DNA of 64,000 bases from Hydrangea macrophylla (GCA_033977485.1 CM066987.1:84687588-84751587), one strand, 5' to 3'. Positions 35,242 through 46,344 are shown, numbered from the stretch's first letter. Made by a program: numbers and translations. The notes: a model not told the origin generated them from the letters alone.

Positions 35242-38200
35242 TGTAGACACCCCAATTTGACCAAACTATTAAACTTAGGGGGATTTACCTCTGGAGATCA
35301 ATGATGAATATGTCTCGACGAAATCAAGACTCTTACAAGCAACCTGACTCTCTTCCTAGAAGAATCTCGGTTCAAAATCACCATTTTTAGCCAAAAGACC
35401 AAAATTCTCATCTACTCGTCACCTTGTAGACCATGAGTTTTGAACACGTATAGGAATACGGCAATGTTCTCGGAGCATCTTAAAATCATTTTCAAAAAGA
35501 GAGTAATTCAGCATGAACCCTGAAAGAAAAAGTCAACAGTTGACCCAGTGAAAAGTCAACGGGTCAAAAGGGAGTCAATCGTAAAATTTTTGAATTTCAA
35601 GATGAAAAGTCCCGGTAATTGTTCATTGGGTCTCCCTTATGCTAGAAATGATTTTTTAGAATTTTTAAATGAAAGGAATCATGGTGAAATTGAAAGGCTT
35701 TTAAGAAGAATCGTGCAGAAAATCGAAATTTTGCCTTCGGAGGGAGAGTTGACTTTTTTTCCTTAAGGATTTTGATTTTCTAGATATTTTTATTGAATCC
35801 AAATGGGGGGTATTTCCTTAATTACATTTAATGTCTTAAGTAAATACATAAATTAAACGACATTTACTTACATGACATGAAATGAAATTAAGGTGCTGAA
35901 TTGCTGTAAATAGTGCTGGATTGCTGTGCAGCGGCACTCAAAGTTTCCAAATAGCAGTCAGTGAATGCCGCTGCGGCACTCACTGAATGTCGTCCGGCAT
36001 TCAGAGAGTGCCGCGCGGCACTCAGAGAGTGCCGTTTCATCTCATCGAGTGCCGGCCTGGGCTAATTTGCATTTTTAAGTCAAAATTCTTTTTCAATCTT
36101 TGATCAAATGAATGCACCCAACGATGCCGTTTTTTGTGTACGTGTTTACTACTCCTAGGTCATGCAAACCATGCTCCCACCATCCCTAATTGACCTATCT
36201 ACCCTTATCTTAGCCCCTAAGATAATGAAAGTCTATAAAAGCCCCATTTTCTCTCATTTTGGGGGGTTGGAGACTTGAATCTTGAGAGAGAGACTTGAAT
36301 CTAAAAGAGAGAGGCTGATTTTTGAAGATAGAGTTTGTTCTTAGAGAAATATAGAGAGAGAAACCCCAAGACCCCATAGAAATCGTACCCAATTCATCCA
36401 AATTCCTCAAATCTCCATTGAAGAACCTTGAAGCTTCAAGGAAGAAGAAGAAGAGTATTGCTTGTAAGGCTTGGATCTCTCTAAATCAATCAAATCCTGA
36501 GAAGATCTAGAGGTTAAATCCTTACCCTATACTTATTATATATAATTCAATCACAATTCATAGATCTAGGACTTTTACACATTTTCAAAACCTCTCTTCC
36601 CACCTCATTTCATCACACACCACATAGAATTGTGATTGAATTCCTACTTGCTTTCATTGATTTGGATCTAAATAAGAGCCTTAGGTTTAAAATAAAACTA
36701 GTTTGTGAAGGGATCTTCATTTGGTTTTCTTCAAGTAAACTTTGATTCTATTTCTCTTTGTCTCTATTTTCCTTTTGAGATCCATGAGATCTTTAATATC
36801 TCATTGGATCCTCTTGAGTTTGATCCTCTAGTCCCCTATGATCCTATGATTTATATGGAGACTAAGGTTGATCATGGTCATATCTACCCATAGTTGGTGA
36901 GATACAAGTCTTAACTCATGGCTAGGGGATCTCACTATGAATCTTATGGAATTCACTCCATGTTCCATAGAGGTTTATGTAAATCATAGTCTCATTTAAT
37001 CTCCAAGGACCATTAACTTGAGAGGAGAATAAGTTAACTCTATATTCTTCCATGATCATGTACTTGAGAGAAGAATTGGATGTAGATTTTCATAGTCTAT
37101 ATTTGAAATAAGTAAGACCTTAGGATTTTCTTGATAGATCTCCAACTATGAGATCTATGATAAGAATCCATCAAGGTTAAATCTATAAGCATTATCCTAT
37201 AACATTAATTTGTCCCAACAATCACAACCATGCTTGATTCTAGTCCTTTGTAGGATCATGGATCAAGTTGGTTTTAAGGTATGAACATTAATTCAATATT
37301 GGTGCAGTGAATTCTTAAACCCTTTGTGATCAAAGATTTTTCATAAAATCATGGTCCATTGGAATGGGATGAGACCAATTGGAGGGTGTTCATAACTCAT
37401 ATGAGTACCTCTGTGATTGTTATTTTGATAAGATCCCATACTTAGGATGGTTTGGGCTTATAATTTCCAAATAAGCAATTCTCTGTCCAAAATTTCAGAA
37501 CAGCAAACCGGTTTTAAAATTGATGGATCAGAACTCTAACCAAGTTTTCATGACCTTTAATAATTTTTTCTAAGAACCTTAATGTGTTAGGAGGATTCCC
37601 TAAAAAGAATGAAGCAATTCGGATTTGTTTGCTATTTTTAAAAAATCATACAAGATCTCTGGACAGAGAGTTGCAAAATCCTGAGTGAGGTCTAGTATTT
37701 TCAGTATTCCCGGAGATCTAACCGTTGAAACCTCGATTTTCTTTTTGGGTTAGAAACTAGACTCACAGAGGCATAACATATCCAAAAATCATTAAGATCC
37801 AACCGTTGGAAGTATTTTATTCCTATTTTTGAATGTCTGGTCTGCTCTCTGTAAATCACAAAAAACTGTTACTGTTTTTGTCTAATCTTATTTATTTCAA
37901 CTCAAATAGTCTCCTAATGGCTTAGGACTCAAACCATGTTTTGAATAATGATAATTTAGATTAAACCCAGAGGCTTAGGGATCCAAATTAGTGAATAAAT
38001 TCATGTCCCATTCTTGTTCATATTCATGCATTCATTCATACATGTTAATATCCATAAGTAGGACTTATCTCTTGTCTAAGATGTATCTAATTGAACATGA
38101 CTTAGGATTTACTTATTTATGATATTATATATTGTCTAAGGCATGTGTACTAACCTTTGTTTTGTAGCGCATTTGAGGTACAATTCCTCAACTCTTCTCT

Positions 38201-38760
38201 AGTTTAATTTCATTCTTTGATTTATATTGATTTTTGACTCCATGTGCGACACCTTAGCCTAGGTTTTGCCTTATGTGTATATATGTGTTAGAGATCTTTC
38301 TTAGGTTTATTTTGTTCTCGCATGCATTGCACGTTTGATATTCGCGGCTGGATCCCGGGTATGTTTTCTAGTTCTCTATTGCATATCATGTTGTTTGCTA
38401 CTTGTATTACGTGGCTTATGAATGATATTTTGTCGTTAGCAATTTTACACCATTTCCAACATGCTTGTGTGATGTATATGTATATATGTATTAATTGAGG
38501 GCATGCTTAGATTAATAATTTGATTAAAAAGGATGTTGAGTAGAGGCCTATCGTGAGATAGGATGAAAGGGGGTGTTTTAGTCCGCCGGGCTCCTTCCCC
38601 TTTCATTCCATAATCCCCGGACCCAGTTTATCTTTGGTTTCGCAAAAGATCAGTTTCCTTTTAAATGGTTTCTTAATTTTCCTTTTAAAAAAATTAAGTG
38701 GCGACTCTTTGAATTTGAAAAATGTTTTAAAAGTGGGTAGGAAAACCTGCGATATCCACA
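35242..38760 (+). repeat. Ogre-type solo LTR inside the Athila protease gene (3.5 kb)
   Basis: Runs from TGTAGACACCCC to GATATCCACA in + orientation, opposite to the host element. The left target copy is ACGCG (35237-35241); the right edge reads AGCGC, best explained as ACGCG with one C lost. TATA box 'tataaaa' at 36234-36240, then a long transcribed LTR portion. U3 holds the GAGTGCC/GGCACTC palindrome cluster at 35930-36055. No internal region remains, so it is a solo LTR left by LTR-LTR recombination. It is related to the LTRs at 22620 and 25319. Confidence 0.8.
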
Positions 38761-39452
38761 AGCGCATTAGCCGTAGCTAAGAATGGAGGACCTAGGATGA
38801 CAGGAGTGTGCTTCCTAGCATCTAGTATGGGTTCAGTGTCAAGGACCATGAAGTCGACAGGATAATAACATTTATCAACTTTAACCAAGACGTCCTCGAC
38901 GATTCCTCTAGGTATTTTAATAAAACGATCCGCTAATTGTATTGTAGCGGCCGTAGGTTTAAGTTCACCTAGTCCTAGTTGTTTTTAGACGTGATAAGGA
39001 AAGAGATTAATACTCGCACCTAAGTCAAGGAGAGCCCTATGGATGATAGTGTCACCTATGACACATGATATCATAGGCGTACCTGGATCTTCATACCTTG
39101 GAGTAGCATGTTGGAATATAGAGCTTACTTTTTCAGCGAGGAAGACCTTTTTCGGCGTATGACTGCGTATTTTACGCTTTTGAGTGCATAGGTCTTTTAG
39201 ACATTTAGCGTAAGCGGGAATTTGTTTTATAACATCGAGGAATGGAATATTGATTTTTACTTGTTTAAACACCTCGAGTATATCTTCAGCTTTTGACCCT
39301 TTCTTAGACAAATGTGACGGTCCCTCAACGTTTGGTGGATATGGCATTCTCGGAATATAATTCGTTGGGACCGATTCATTTTCTTTCTTATTTTGGCTCG
39401 CGTCCTTACCCTTCTTCGTATTAGAGTTGATATTCATATCTATCACATTCAC
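38761..39452 (-). pseudogene. Athila protease region, upstream part
   Basis: On - from 39452 the frame includes 'VKINIPFLDVIKQIPAYAK' and the aspartic protease active-site block 'ALLDLGASINLFPYHV' (DLGAS is the normal Athila form of D-S/T-G) near 39000. A stop at about 38985 follows; beyond it the frame continues 'LGELKPTAATIQLADR', 'PRGIVEDVLVKVDKC', 'LGPPFLATANA' to the insertion edge. Protease would cut Gag-Pol in the particle. Broken by at least one stop and by the solo LTR. Confidence 0.75.
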
Positions 39453-39463
39453 ATTCGGAATTT

Positions 39464-41057
39464 CTATTCCTCTCGTGTAGTCAACCTAGTTGAGACAGGG
39501 TTTACTTGTTCATTCGACCCCTTAACCTCATATTGTCCCTTAGGGTTTTGAATTATTTGATTAGGCAATGACCCCTCGTTTCTACGACTCACTACAGTGG
39601 CTAGTTGTCCCATTTGGGATTCAAGCTTCGCAATGGATTGTGTGTGAGAGTGCACTATTTGTGCTTGTGCATGTACTTGTGTTTCGATTTTATTAAGGGA
39701 CGCCAACACCTTTTCCTCAAAAGCGTTACCCCTTGAAGGGTTCGGATTAGGAGGCGGTTGTTGGTATTGATTAGGTTGAAACTGATGTCGATATGCATTA
39801 GGAAAATTAGTTGCCTCATTAGGATTATTATTATTATTTTTCCACGAGAAGTTAGGATGGTTTCTCTATGGCGCGTCCAGATTATTAGTAGTTCAAATAT
39901 AATTATTTCGTGGGTATTGTTGAATAGAATTAATGTGTTGCTCCACGAATTTCAAAAATTGACTCGCCAATGGACATGCAAGGATAGAATGTGACGGATT
40001 GGAACATATTGCACATACTTCATGAGCGGGTAGGGCTGTCATTTGGTTTATTGTTAAAAGTCGGTCAAGTTTTTTAGATAGTTCCTAAAATTCTATTGAG
40101 TGGCTTGACTCAAACTTTACCTCACGTTTGGGTTGAAGATGATACCCCTCAGAACGTACCGACACAGCCTGATGCATCGAGTTCTCGCTTAACGTTTCAA
40201 AAATTTTCCAGGCCTCATTGGCGCTTTTGTGTAGGAAAGTACCTGCACAAACGGTATCGACGGTATTACGGACAGAGGGAATAAGTCCCTCGTAAAAAAC
40301 CTGTACCAACTGCCACTTAGGAACCTGATGATGTGGGCAGGAACGTAATAATTCTTTAAATTTCTCCCATGTGTCATAAAGTGTTTCCCCATCTTGCATC
40401 ACAAAATTAGTTATAGACTTTCTTATCTGATTAGTTCTTGTGATTGGGAAAAACTTTTGTAAAAATGCGTTGTGTAAGGCTTCCCAAGTTTTGATCGTGT
40501 TTGGCTCAAGTGATTGAAGCCAATACTTCGCTTTATCCTTTAAAGAGAATGGGAAGAGACGCAGTTTTAATTCATCATCAGTGAAATTTTGGATTTTTAA
40601 CGTATAGCATATATCTTGGAAATCCCCTAAGTGCTGATAAGGGTCTTCATTTTATACGGCCACGGAAAGAAGGAAGTAGCGAGACGGTAGACGACTTTAT
40701 CTCAAAGTGAGATGCCGTCGCCTCCGGTAAGTCGATACATGTTTGGGGCGTGTAAGTCGTAGGAATAAAGTAATCTTTAAGTGGAGGAGGTGGCGGTATA
40801 TTAAGATTATTCATATTATTTTCGTTATTTTCGTCAGCCATTTTAATCGGTTCGATTTTAAAAGGTCGAGTTCTCCTTAACCGTTTAAGGGTACTTTGAA
40901 TTTCGGCCTCAAACAACGACGACGGAATTGGCGTTGATTCGTCGTCTTGCAACCTAGCTCTAGAAGCTTGGGTTGCGGACTTACTAATTCTTAAAGTACG
41001 TTCAAGCTCAAGATCGATAAAATGTAATTCCGGTTTACTTGAGCGTGTACCAAACAT
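39464..41057 (-). pseudogene. Athila gag, broken
   Basis: The start is taken at 41057 ('MFGTRSSKPELHFIDLELER'), about 450 bp from the primer site. The gag core occupies about 40640-40085 on - ('KDKAKYWLQSL', 'LYDTWEKFKELLRSCPHHQ', 'FYEGLIPSVR'), interrupted by a frame change near 40647 and a stop near 40085. The C-terminal part (39709-39464) has 'SIAKLESQMGQLATVVSRR' typical of Athila gag. It would form the particle. At least three breaks make it non-functional. Confidence 0.75.
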
Positions 41058-41506
41058 AAACTAAAAACAAAAACTGACTCAAATAAAAAAAACAACTAGC
41101 AATCACGCAACTAAGATAACAAGCACACAACTACTATGATGCATGAATATTATCCTGTAATGCAATGACCGCGTCAAGCCCAGCGCCCCGGGTTTCTTAG
41201 CTAATGCAGTGCAATTAACCCTAAACTAATGCAAATAGTGCGTCACAGCGCCCTGACTTACAGTGGTTTAAGGCGAGTTTCAAAAGAAGCAATTTATTTT
41301 ATTTTATTTATATTTTTTTCGCGTAAGCTCCTTTGACGTGCACAGCTGCTCCACTCGAAACGCTAGAATTTTGACAACTCGGGAAACTACAAAATAAAAG
41401 AAAAAGTTAGTAACTCAAAATAAACGGAAAAATAAGAAAAGAAAACTTAATATAATATTTACGAATTAACTAAACTAAGATTCTAAAACTGAAGGTAGTA
41501 ATGCAA

Positions 41507-41524
41507 TCCCCGGCAACGGCGCCA
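41507..41524 (-). other. Primer-binding site of the Athila element
   Basis: On - TGGCGCCGTTGCCGGGGA lies five bases inside the 5' LTR edge. This is the primer site widely seen in plant Athila-type elements, attributed to tRNA-Asp. It confirms minus orientation. Confidence 0.9.
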
Positions 41525-41529
41525 AAAAT

Positions 41530-42844
41530 TGATCTTGTCAAAATCAAGATATAAAAGTATACTTTACTTTTCTAAAGATTTGTAGTAGTGAAAGTAAAGG
41601 TCGAACCCACAGAGATTGAATACTACCGCACGTAATTTTAAAACCTAAATCTAATTAATTATGAAAATGAGATTTTGATTTTGAATTTATTAAACTAAGA
41701 ACAATAAAATAAATCTAAATTATGAAAGCGATTTAAATGTGTTTTTATAGATATGTTTAAAGAAACCTATGATTGCAAATCCACCACTAGCTTCATAATA
41801 GGAATATTTATGCATTACTTTAGCTTATTACGTTGGATGATAATGGGAAATTGTAGCTGCAAGCCCAATTCCTCCGTCAAGAAAATAACTATGGTTCAAG
41901 CACCAACATAATCCATCTTCGGTTAGCACGAATTATCCCACACTAAACTAGGGTTGTGACATAATTCGTCTAACCTAGGCATGGACTATTCGGATACTTG
42001 ATAGCATAATTCAATTAAGCACCATTACATGTAAATAATCTAAACAAGCACAGCAAGCATAGATCCTTGAGCACACTACCATCAAAATAGATCTAAGACA
42101 AGAATAGATTTTGAAAGTAACGATTTAATCAACAAAAGCACGATTTATTTATAAAAATCCTCGAAACATGTAATCATCATCCATTCATAATAAAACTAAA
42201 ATAAAAACATAAATAAAACCCTATTACTTGCCTAGGGTTTCATTGAAACCCTAGATCTAGAGTTTAGTTGTCCATAGAATTGATGAACGGCAAGAGGTTG
42301 ATGGAGGAGGCCATGGAAATCTTTGGTCTTCTTCTTCTTCTCCTTACTTTCCTCTCTTCAATGGCTGAAATTTTAGTTGTATATTGGTTGTATATTAATT
42401 GTCCAACCCCTAAATTGAAGTATAATATGGTATATATAGATTTTACAACAAGTTTTGGAAGCTTTCCTAACCCGAAATGCACTAAAACTGCTATATTTTA
42501 CAATCTGGACGCAATTAGGCAGTTTCGTTTGGGTAGGAATTATTAGTATATTGAAATACGCAAGTTCCATTTTTACACAGGTCGCGCGCGCGGACCGCGC
42601 GAGCGCGATATTGGGACCTCGCACGAGCGATTTCTGGGATTTTGCGCGAGCGGGTCGCGCGCGTGATGTGGTTTTTTCAGCTTCTTTTTGTTTGCTTTTT
42701 CACCCTGTTTAGCTTGGTATACTTGATTTCTTCCAAATCCTGTTAGAAAATAGAAAACGAAGTAAAAATATACAAAAACAGGATAAAAAGGTACTAACAA
42801 ACGCATGTTAAGGCGTATAAATAGGATTTGTTCTCTCCCGATCA
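41530..42844 (-). repeat. 5' LTR of the Athila element (1315 bp)
   Basis: Mate of 30724-32038, with the same edges. Differences are scattered substitutions and small indels, concentrated in the CpG-rich array at 42579-42668, where this copy has C to T changes and a different repeat number. Confidence 0.9.
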
Positions 42845-42882
42845 CCTAGATTTGACATTTGGTCAAAATCGAGGTGTCTACA
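42845..42882 (-). repeat. First 38 bp of the split Ogre-type LTR
   Basis: On - TGTAGACACCTCGATTTTG starts here, aligned with TGTAGACACC at 35242. The 5 bases to its right are ATAAT (42883-42887), identical to the five bases before 22620. This pair proves that everything between 22620 and 42882 entered the PMD gene as one insertion followed by internal nesting. Confidence 0.75.
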
Positions 42883-44043
42883 ATAATACCTGAGTAGATG
42901 GGGCTACTGTCTTTTTCTTCTTGATCGGCTCTTTGCTCGCTGTCTTTTTGGGAGCCAACCTCTTTGCTACTTGTTTTCTGCAGGCTGTAACAGATGCAAT
43001 AGCAGGTTCATCGGCCAAAGCAGCCGATGAGATGCTGAAAGGAAGCACCGCCTCAGTAGTAGAAGTTTTGAATATGTTGGTAGCTCGTTCAGACCACCAC
43101 CATTTAAAATCATCTATAGCAATCAGCCGATGATGGAATGGTTGAAAGGCAAAGGCTTTCTTGAGTTTATCGGACCAATCGCTGATTTTCTTTACTTACT
43201 CATCGGTCACAAGCAAGCCCTATTCCACCTAATCTTGATTGGCAGTGATAGCAGGAGGGACGCATACCATTTGGGAAAGCCCGAATTGACGGGCAAAAAG
43301 AAGGGCAAAATAAAATTCCTCTCCACACTTGTTGTTACTGCGAGGAATGGTCGGGCTGTAAAAGATGTCTCTAACTGGCAAGTAGCTAGAGAATATTTCA
43401 TTATAAGTAGATTGGGTGCCCGGACCCCAGCTAGAAGGGTTATTAAAAAGTTGAAGAAATGGGCAAAAATGAAGAGAAAAGAAAGGTAGAAGTCACAGGG
43501 AGTCCGATTGGAACAACCCTCATAAAAAAAGGTAAAGCACTCCTCAAAGGTGTGAGGAGAGGGGGCAACATCCATAAAATGAACATCAAATATGGGAACA
43601 TCGTTTAGCTCCCGGGATGGTGGCCGATGAGCAATGAAGTAAGAGTGCAGCCAAAGCTGCAAAATCCATATCAGGTTACCACCAGAGTGGAAGCCCGAAT
43701 CAATAAAGTCTGTGATACCTCGAGCTAGGTATGCCCAGACCAGAGTGGCTAAAGCTAGCGGCTGACCAGCAGCCAAGGCCAGGGCCAGGGTAATGTATTA
43801 TTTGGTAATGGCTTGGCTTGCCGAGCAAAAAAGGTACTTAGCCAGTAGATCAGAAGAGCAGTATGCTCAGCATCGGACACTTCTGACCCTTCTGTGCCCA
43901 TACAAGCAGATATGAATGGCCTGTATACAGTAATGGGTCTGAGGGAAATGGCCCCATCGCTAACTGATTCGCTCTAAGGATAGGTGAAGCTGGCCGTTCC
44001 TACGTCAAGATCTGGCCTGACCTTCTGCCCGTGAGGAAATAGA
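42883..44043 (-). pseudogene. Antisense PMD gene, central and C-terminal PMD with basic tail and splice donor (piece 2 of 5)
   Basis: On - from 44043: 'TGLFPHGQKVRPDLDV' (using the restored target site), 'HTALLIYWLSTFFARQAK', then an open frame from 43776 with 'LALATLVWAYLARGI' and 'GGNLIWILQLWLHSYF' (43683-43636), hallmarks of the plant mobile domain (aminotransferase-like). Further on, 'DFKWWWSERATNIF' (about 43090) ends the domain and a basic segment 'KRLAPKKTASKEPIKKKK' (about 42940) could be a nuclear localisation signal. Exon sequence ends CTCAG at 42890, followed by GT. Stops and shifts occur at about 43975 and 43210. PMD proteins in Arabidopsis (MAIN, MAIL1) act in transposon silencing; the role of element-borne copies is unknown. 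Confidence 0.7.
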
Positions 44044-45526
44044 TGTTGGGTTTGTGCCCTTAAACCATTACTTTATGTATGAGACATTGACATTTAAATA
44101 TATGGATACAACTTTACATTTCATTTTGTATGTTTCTTTCATGAGATGAATGTTAATCCTTCAGTATCATAGTAAGTAATACGTGTGTGTACGAGATACA
44201 TACAAGTGAGATACGAATTATTATCTTTTGATACTTAGAACTTATCACAGTGGATGATGAGATTGGATATCTCATCAGGTTTACATTGTAGCATGATTAA
44301 CTACCATTGGATGAAGTGACGAATCTCAATCACTAGAATTTAGCTCTTAGTTAATATGCTAGTGCTTATTGACGGACCTGAGCTTTCCTATTGACACTTA
44401 AGATTGTCAACGGTCGATAGGAACTCATAACTTGTATAAGGTACATGTTCTCAATCTTGAGACGATTATGAACATAGACAATGGATATGGCTGCTTTGAC
44501 TTACCAATCAGTGAGGTCTATAGAAGATCAACACCTGGGTATCTTGGGTATGTCATGTTCATAGGGTTGTGAACATATATTGTCAAGATAGAATCTACCC
44601 TCTGATTTAGAGTAAGCATTCCCTTGAGAATGTCACCAAGTTAATTACTGAGAACTGTAGTCTTGTTAATAAGTAGTTATCAACATGTTTGGTAATCATG
44701 AGAGGTGAATGTGACTCAAGGAATACAAGAAGTAATCATGATTCAGGTTGACAGTAACAATTATTCGACTACCTGAATATGATTACGAATACTAAAGGTA
44801 AAGGGACATTAGTACCCCCATACAAGTCTAGTTATCGCTTCGGATATGTTCGTTTGCGTTGGAGTTCAATTATCATTTTATAGTGGAGTAAATGTTAACT
44901 GATCAGTTGGTTAGTTTGCTGATCAAAGAGTTTGGTCATGGGAATTAACTACTTTAAGCCAACAATAAAGAGCCTATGAGATCCCACTCTTAGCTCCGCT
45001 AGGATGCTTGGAAAGACACATGAGGATCTTGTCAAGACATGTTTAATCGATCGAAGGAGTCTCGATCGATTGAAGTATAGACATGTTCGATCGCTCAAAG
45101 GTGGTGCGATCGCTCTAAGGTTCGATCAATCGAAGCCACTTCAATCGTTTGAATGTTAGGTCAGTTTTGGGAATCTATAAATGGGGCAGCTACGTCCAAA
45201 AAAAGGAGTTCATCGTTTCAATACGTCAGAAGATACAGAAACTGTTTTTAGAGCTCCCAAACCTTCTCCTTCCTCTCTATTAGGGTTCCCACCAACCCTA
45301 GTGCTTTCAATTGGCGCCCGCATGAGTCATAGTGGAAGCTGATGCACCATTAAGGAGAAAAAAAAATCAGAATTGGGTTTAAGACATAAGGTATAATTTC
45401 TTGTTCCCATCTTGTACGCATCTATGGAATTAACGAGTAGTAGATCCTGGGCTACCAATAAGTTTTTAAAACTGAATCCTTTCCGCTGCGCGCTTAAAAA
45501 TCTATTTTAAACCTATTTTTCCTTCA
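44044..45526 (+). repeat. Solo LTR (probably copia-type) inserted in the PMD coding region
   Basis: Runs from TGTTGGGTTTGTGCCC to CCTTCA, 1483 bp. The flanks share AATAG (44038-44042 and 45526-45530), or ATAG+1 if TG...CA edges are enforced. TATA in 'tctataaatggg' at about 45173. Between 45040 and 45160 there is a group of CGATCG-centred palindromes. No internal sequence or second LTR is present. Removing it with one target copy restores the PMD reading frame across the site. Confidence 0.75.
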
Positions 45527-46073
45527 ATAGCCCGGTCAGGTAATTGATGTCCTTTATGGTAGGTCCCATCAAGCCGCAACGGAAGAAGAATCCATTACAG
45601 GATTGGGACCAGGATAGTAAAGTAGAGAAAAGGAGAGGTCAGTTCAAGCTTGGACCGACTTAGCATGATGGCATCGTAGGTGCCCGTTCTTTTCCAAAGA
45701 TCGGCTTTAGAGGCTGAAACCCTGAGTAGCCATTTATCCCAGTCTTCAGCCAACCCCTAATTGGGTGGGTGGGTGGGTGGATGTTTAGACTTCACTCCAG
45801 TGTGAAGGGAGCTGTAGAAAGGGTTCATTCTCCATTAGGGAAAAGTACAGCTTGAAGGCAGTCAGAGGATCGCCGCGAAACACCATGCCAAAACCAGGTG
45901 TCGCCAGCATCCCATCGAAAGGGTTGCAGTCGGTAAATTAATCTGTGGAGATATCTGAAGCGTGAGTCTTGGCTAGTTGCCTTATCTCCCTGCACCGATT
46001 TTGAGGAGCTGAGGCATCTAAAAATGATTTTTTTGGCTTTAGAAGATGCTACCGAAGCAGTCTTAGGGGCCAT
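45527..46073 (-). pseudogene. Antisense PMD gene, N-terminus and start of PMD (piece 1 of 5)
   Basis: The start is taken at 46073, 'MAPKTASVASSKAKK', 270 bp from the polypurine tract of the element. After a stop near 45825 the frame resumes with 'WDKWLLRVSASKADLWKRTG' (about 45745) and 'CGLMGPTIKDINYLTGL' (about 45575), the conserved opening of the plant mobile domain. At least two frame changes occur (45825, 45615). This end lies next to the 3' LTR, so the gene is transcribed, if at all, away from that LTR and towards pol, from a promoter between 46073 and the LTR or from antisense activity of the LTR. Confidence 0.65.
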
Positions 46074-46344
46074 TTTAGGTGATAGTGAAGGAGGATTTGC
46101 TCGCCGGAGAAGGTAAAGCCTTTAGAGACAGAAGCTCTGGTTTGGGGTTTCTAGAGAGAGGAAGACGAAGAAGATGGAAAGAGTTAGAATGAGATTTGAA
46201 AAATCTCATCGCTTAATACATTTAACATTAAATAGGGAGTAACTGGTGAGATTCTCGAGATTTGACAGGCCCTACATGATGGACACGTAGCAATTTTCAA
46301 ATTCAAAAACATCACATCAATCACGGCGGACGTTTGATATGACC

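Larger units (their letters stand above)
30724..42844 (-). mobile_element. Athila-lineage Ty3/gypsy element lacking RT and integrase
   Basis: It is flanked by CCCAG (30719-30723) and CCTAG (42845-42849), a 5-bp duplication with one change. It has two 1315-bp LTRs, an Asp-type primer site beside the right LTR, a polypurine tract beside the left LTR, gag and protease on -. No RT, RNase H or integrase exists: after protease (34865) only non-coding sequence runs to the polypurine tract. A 3.5-kb Ogre-type solo LTR is inserted inside the protease gene. Gag and protease motifs (DLGASINLFP) are of the Athila type. Confidence 0.8.

Noticed and set aside
42268..42845. Overlapping frames of 83-92 codons on both strands around 42.3-42.8 kb
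   Set aside because: All are within the Athila 5' LTR and have counterparts in the other LTR; no coding signature.
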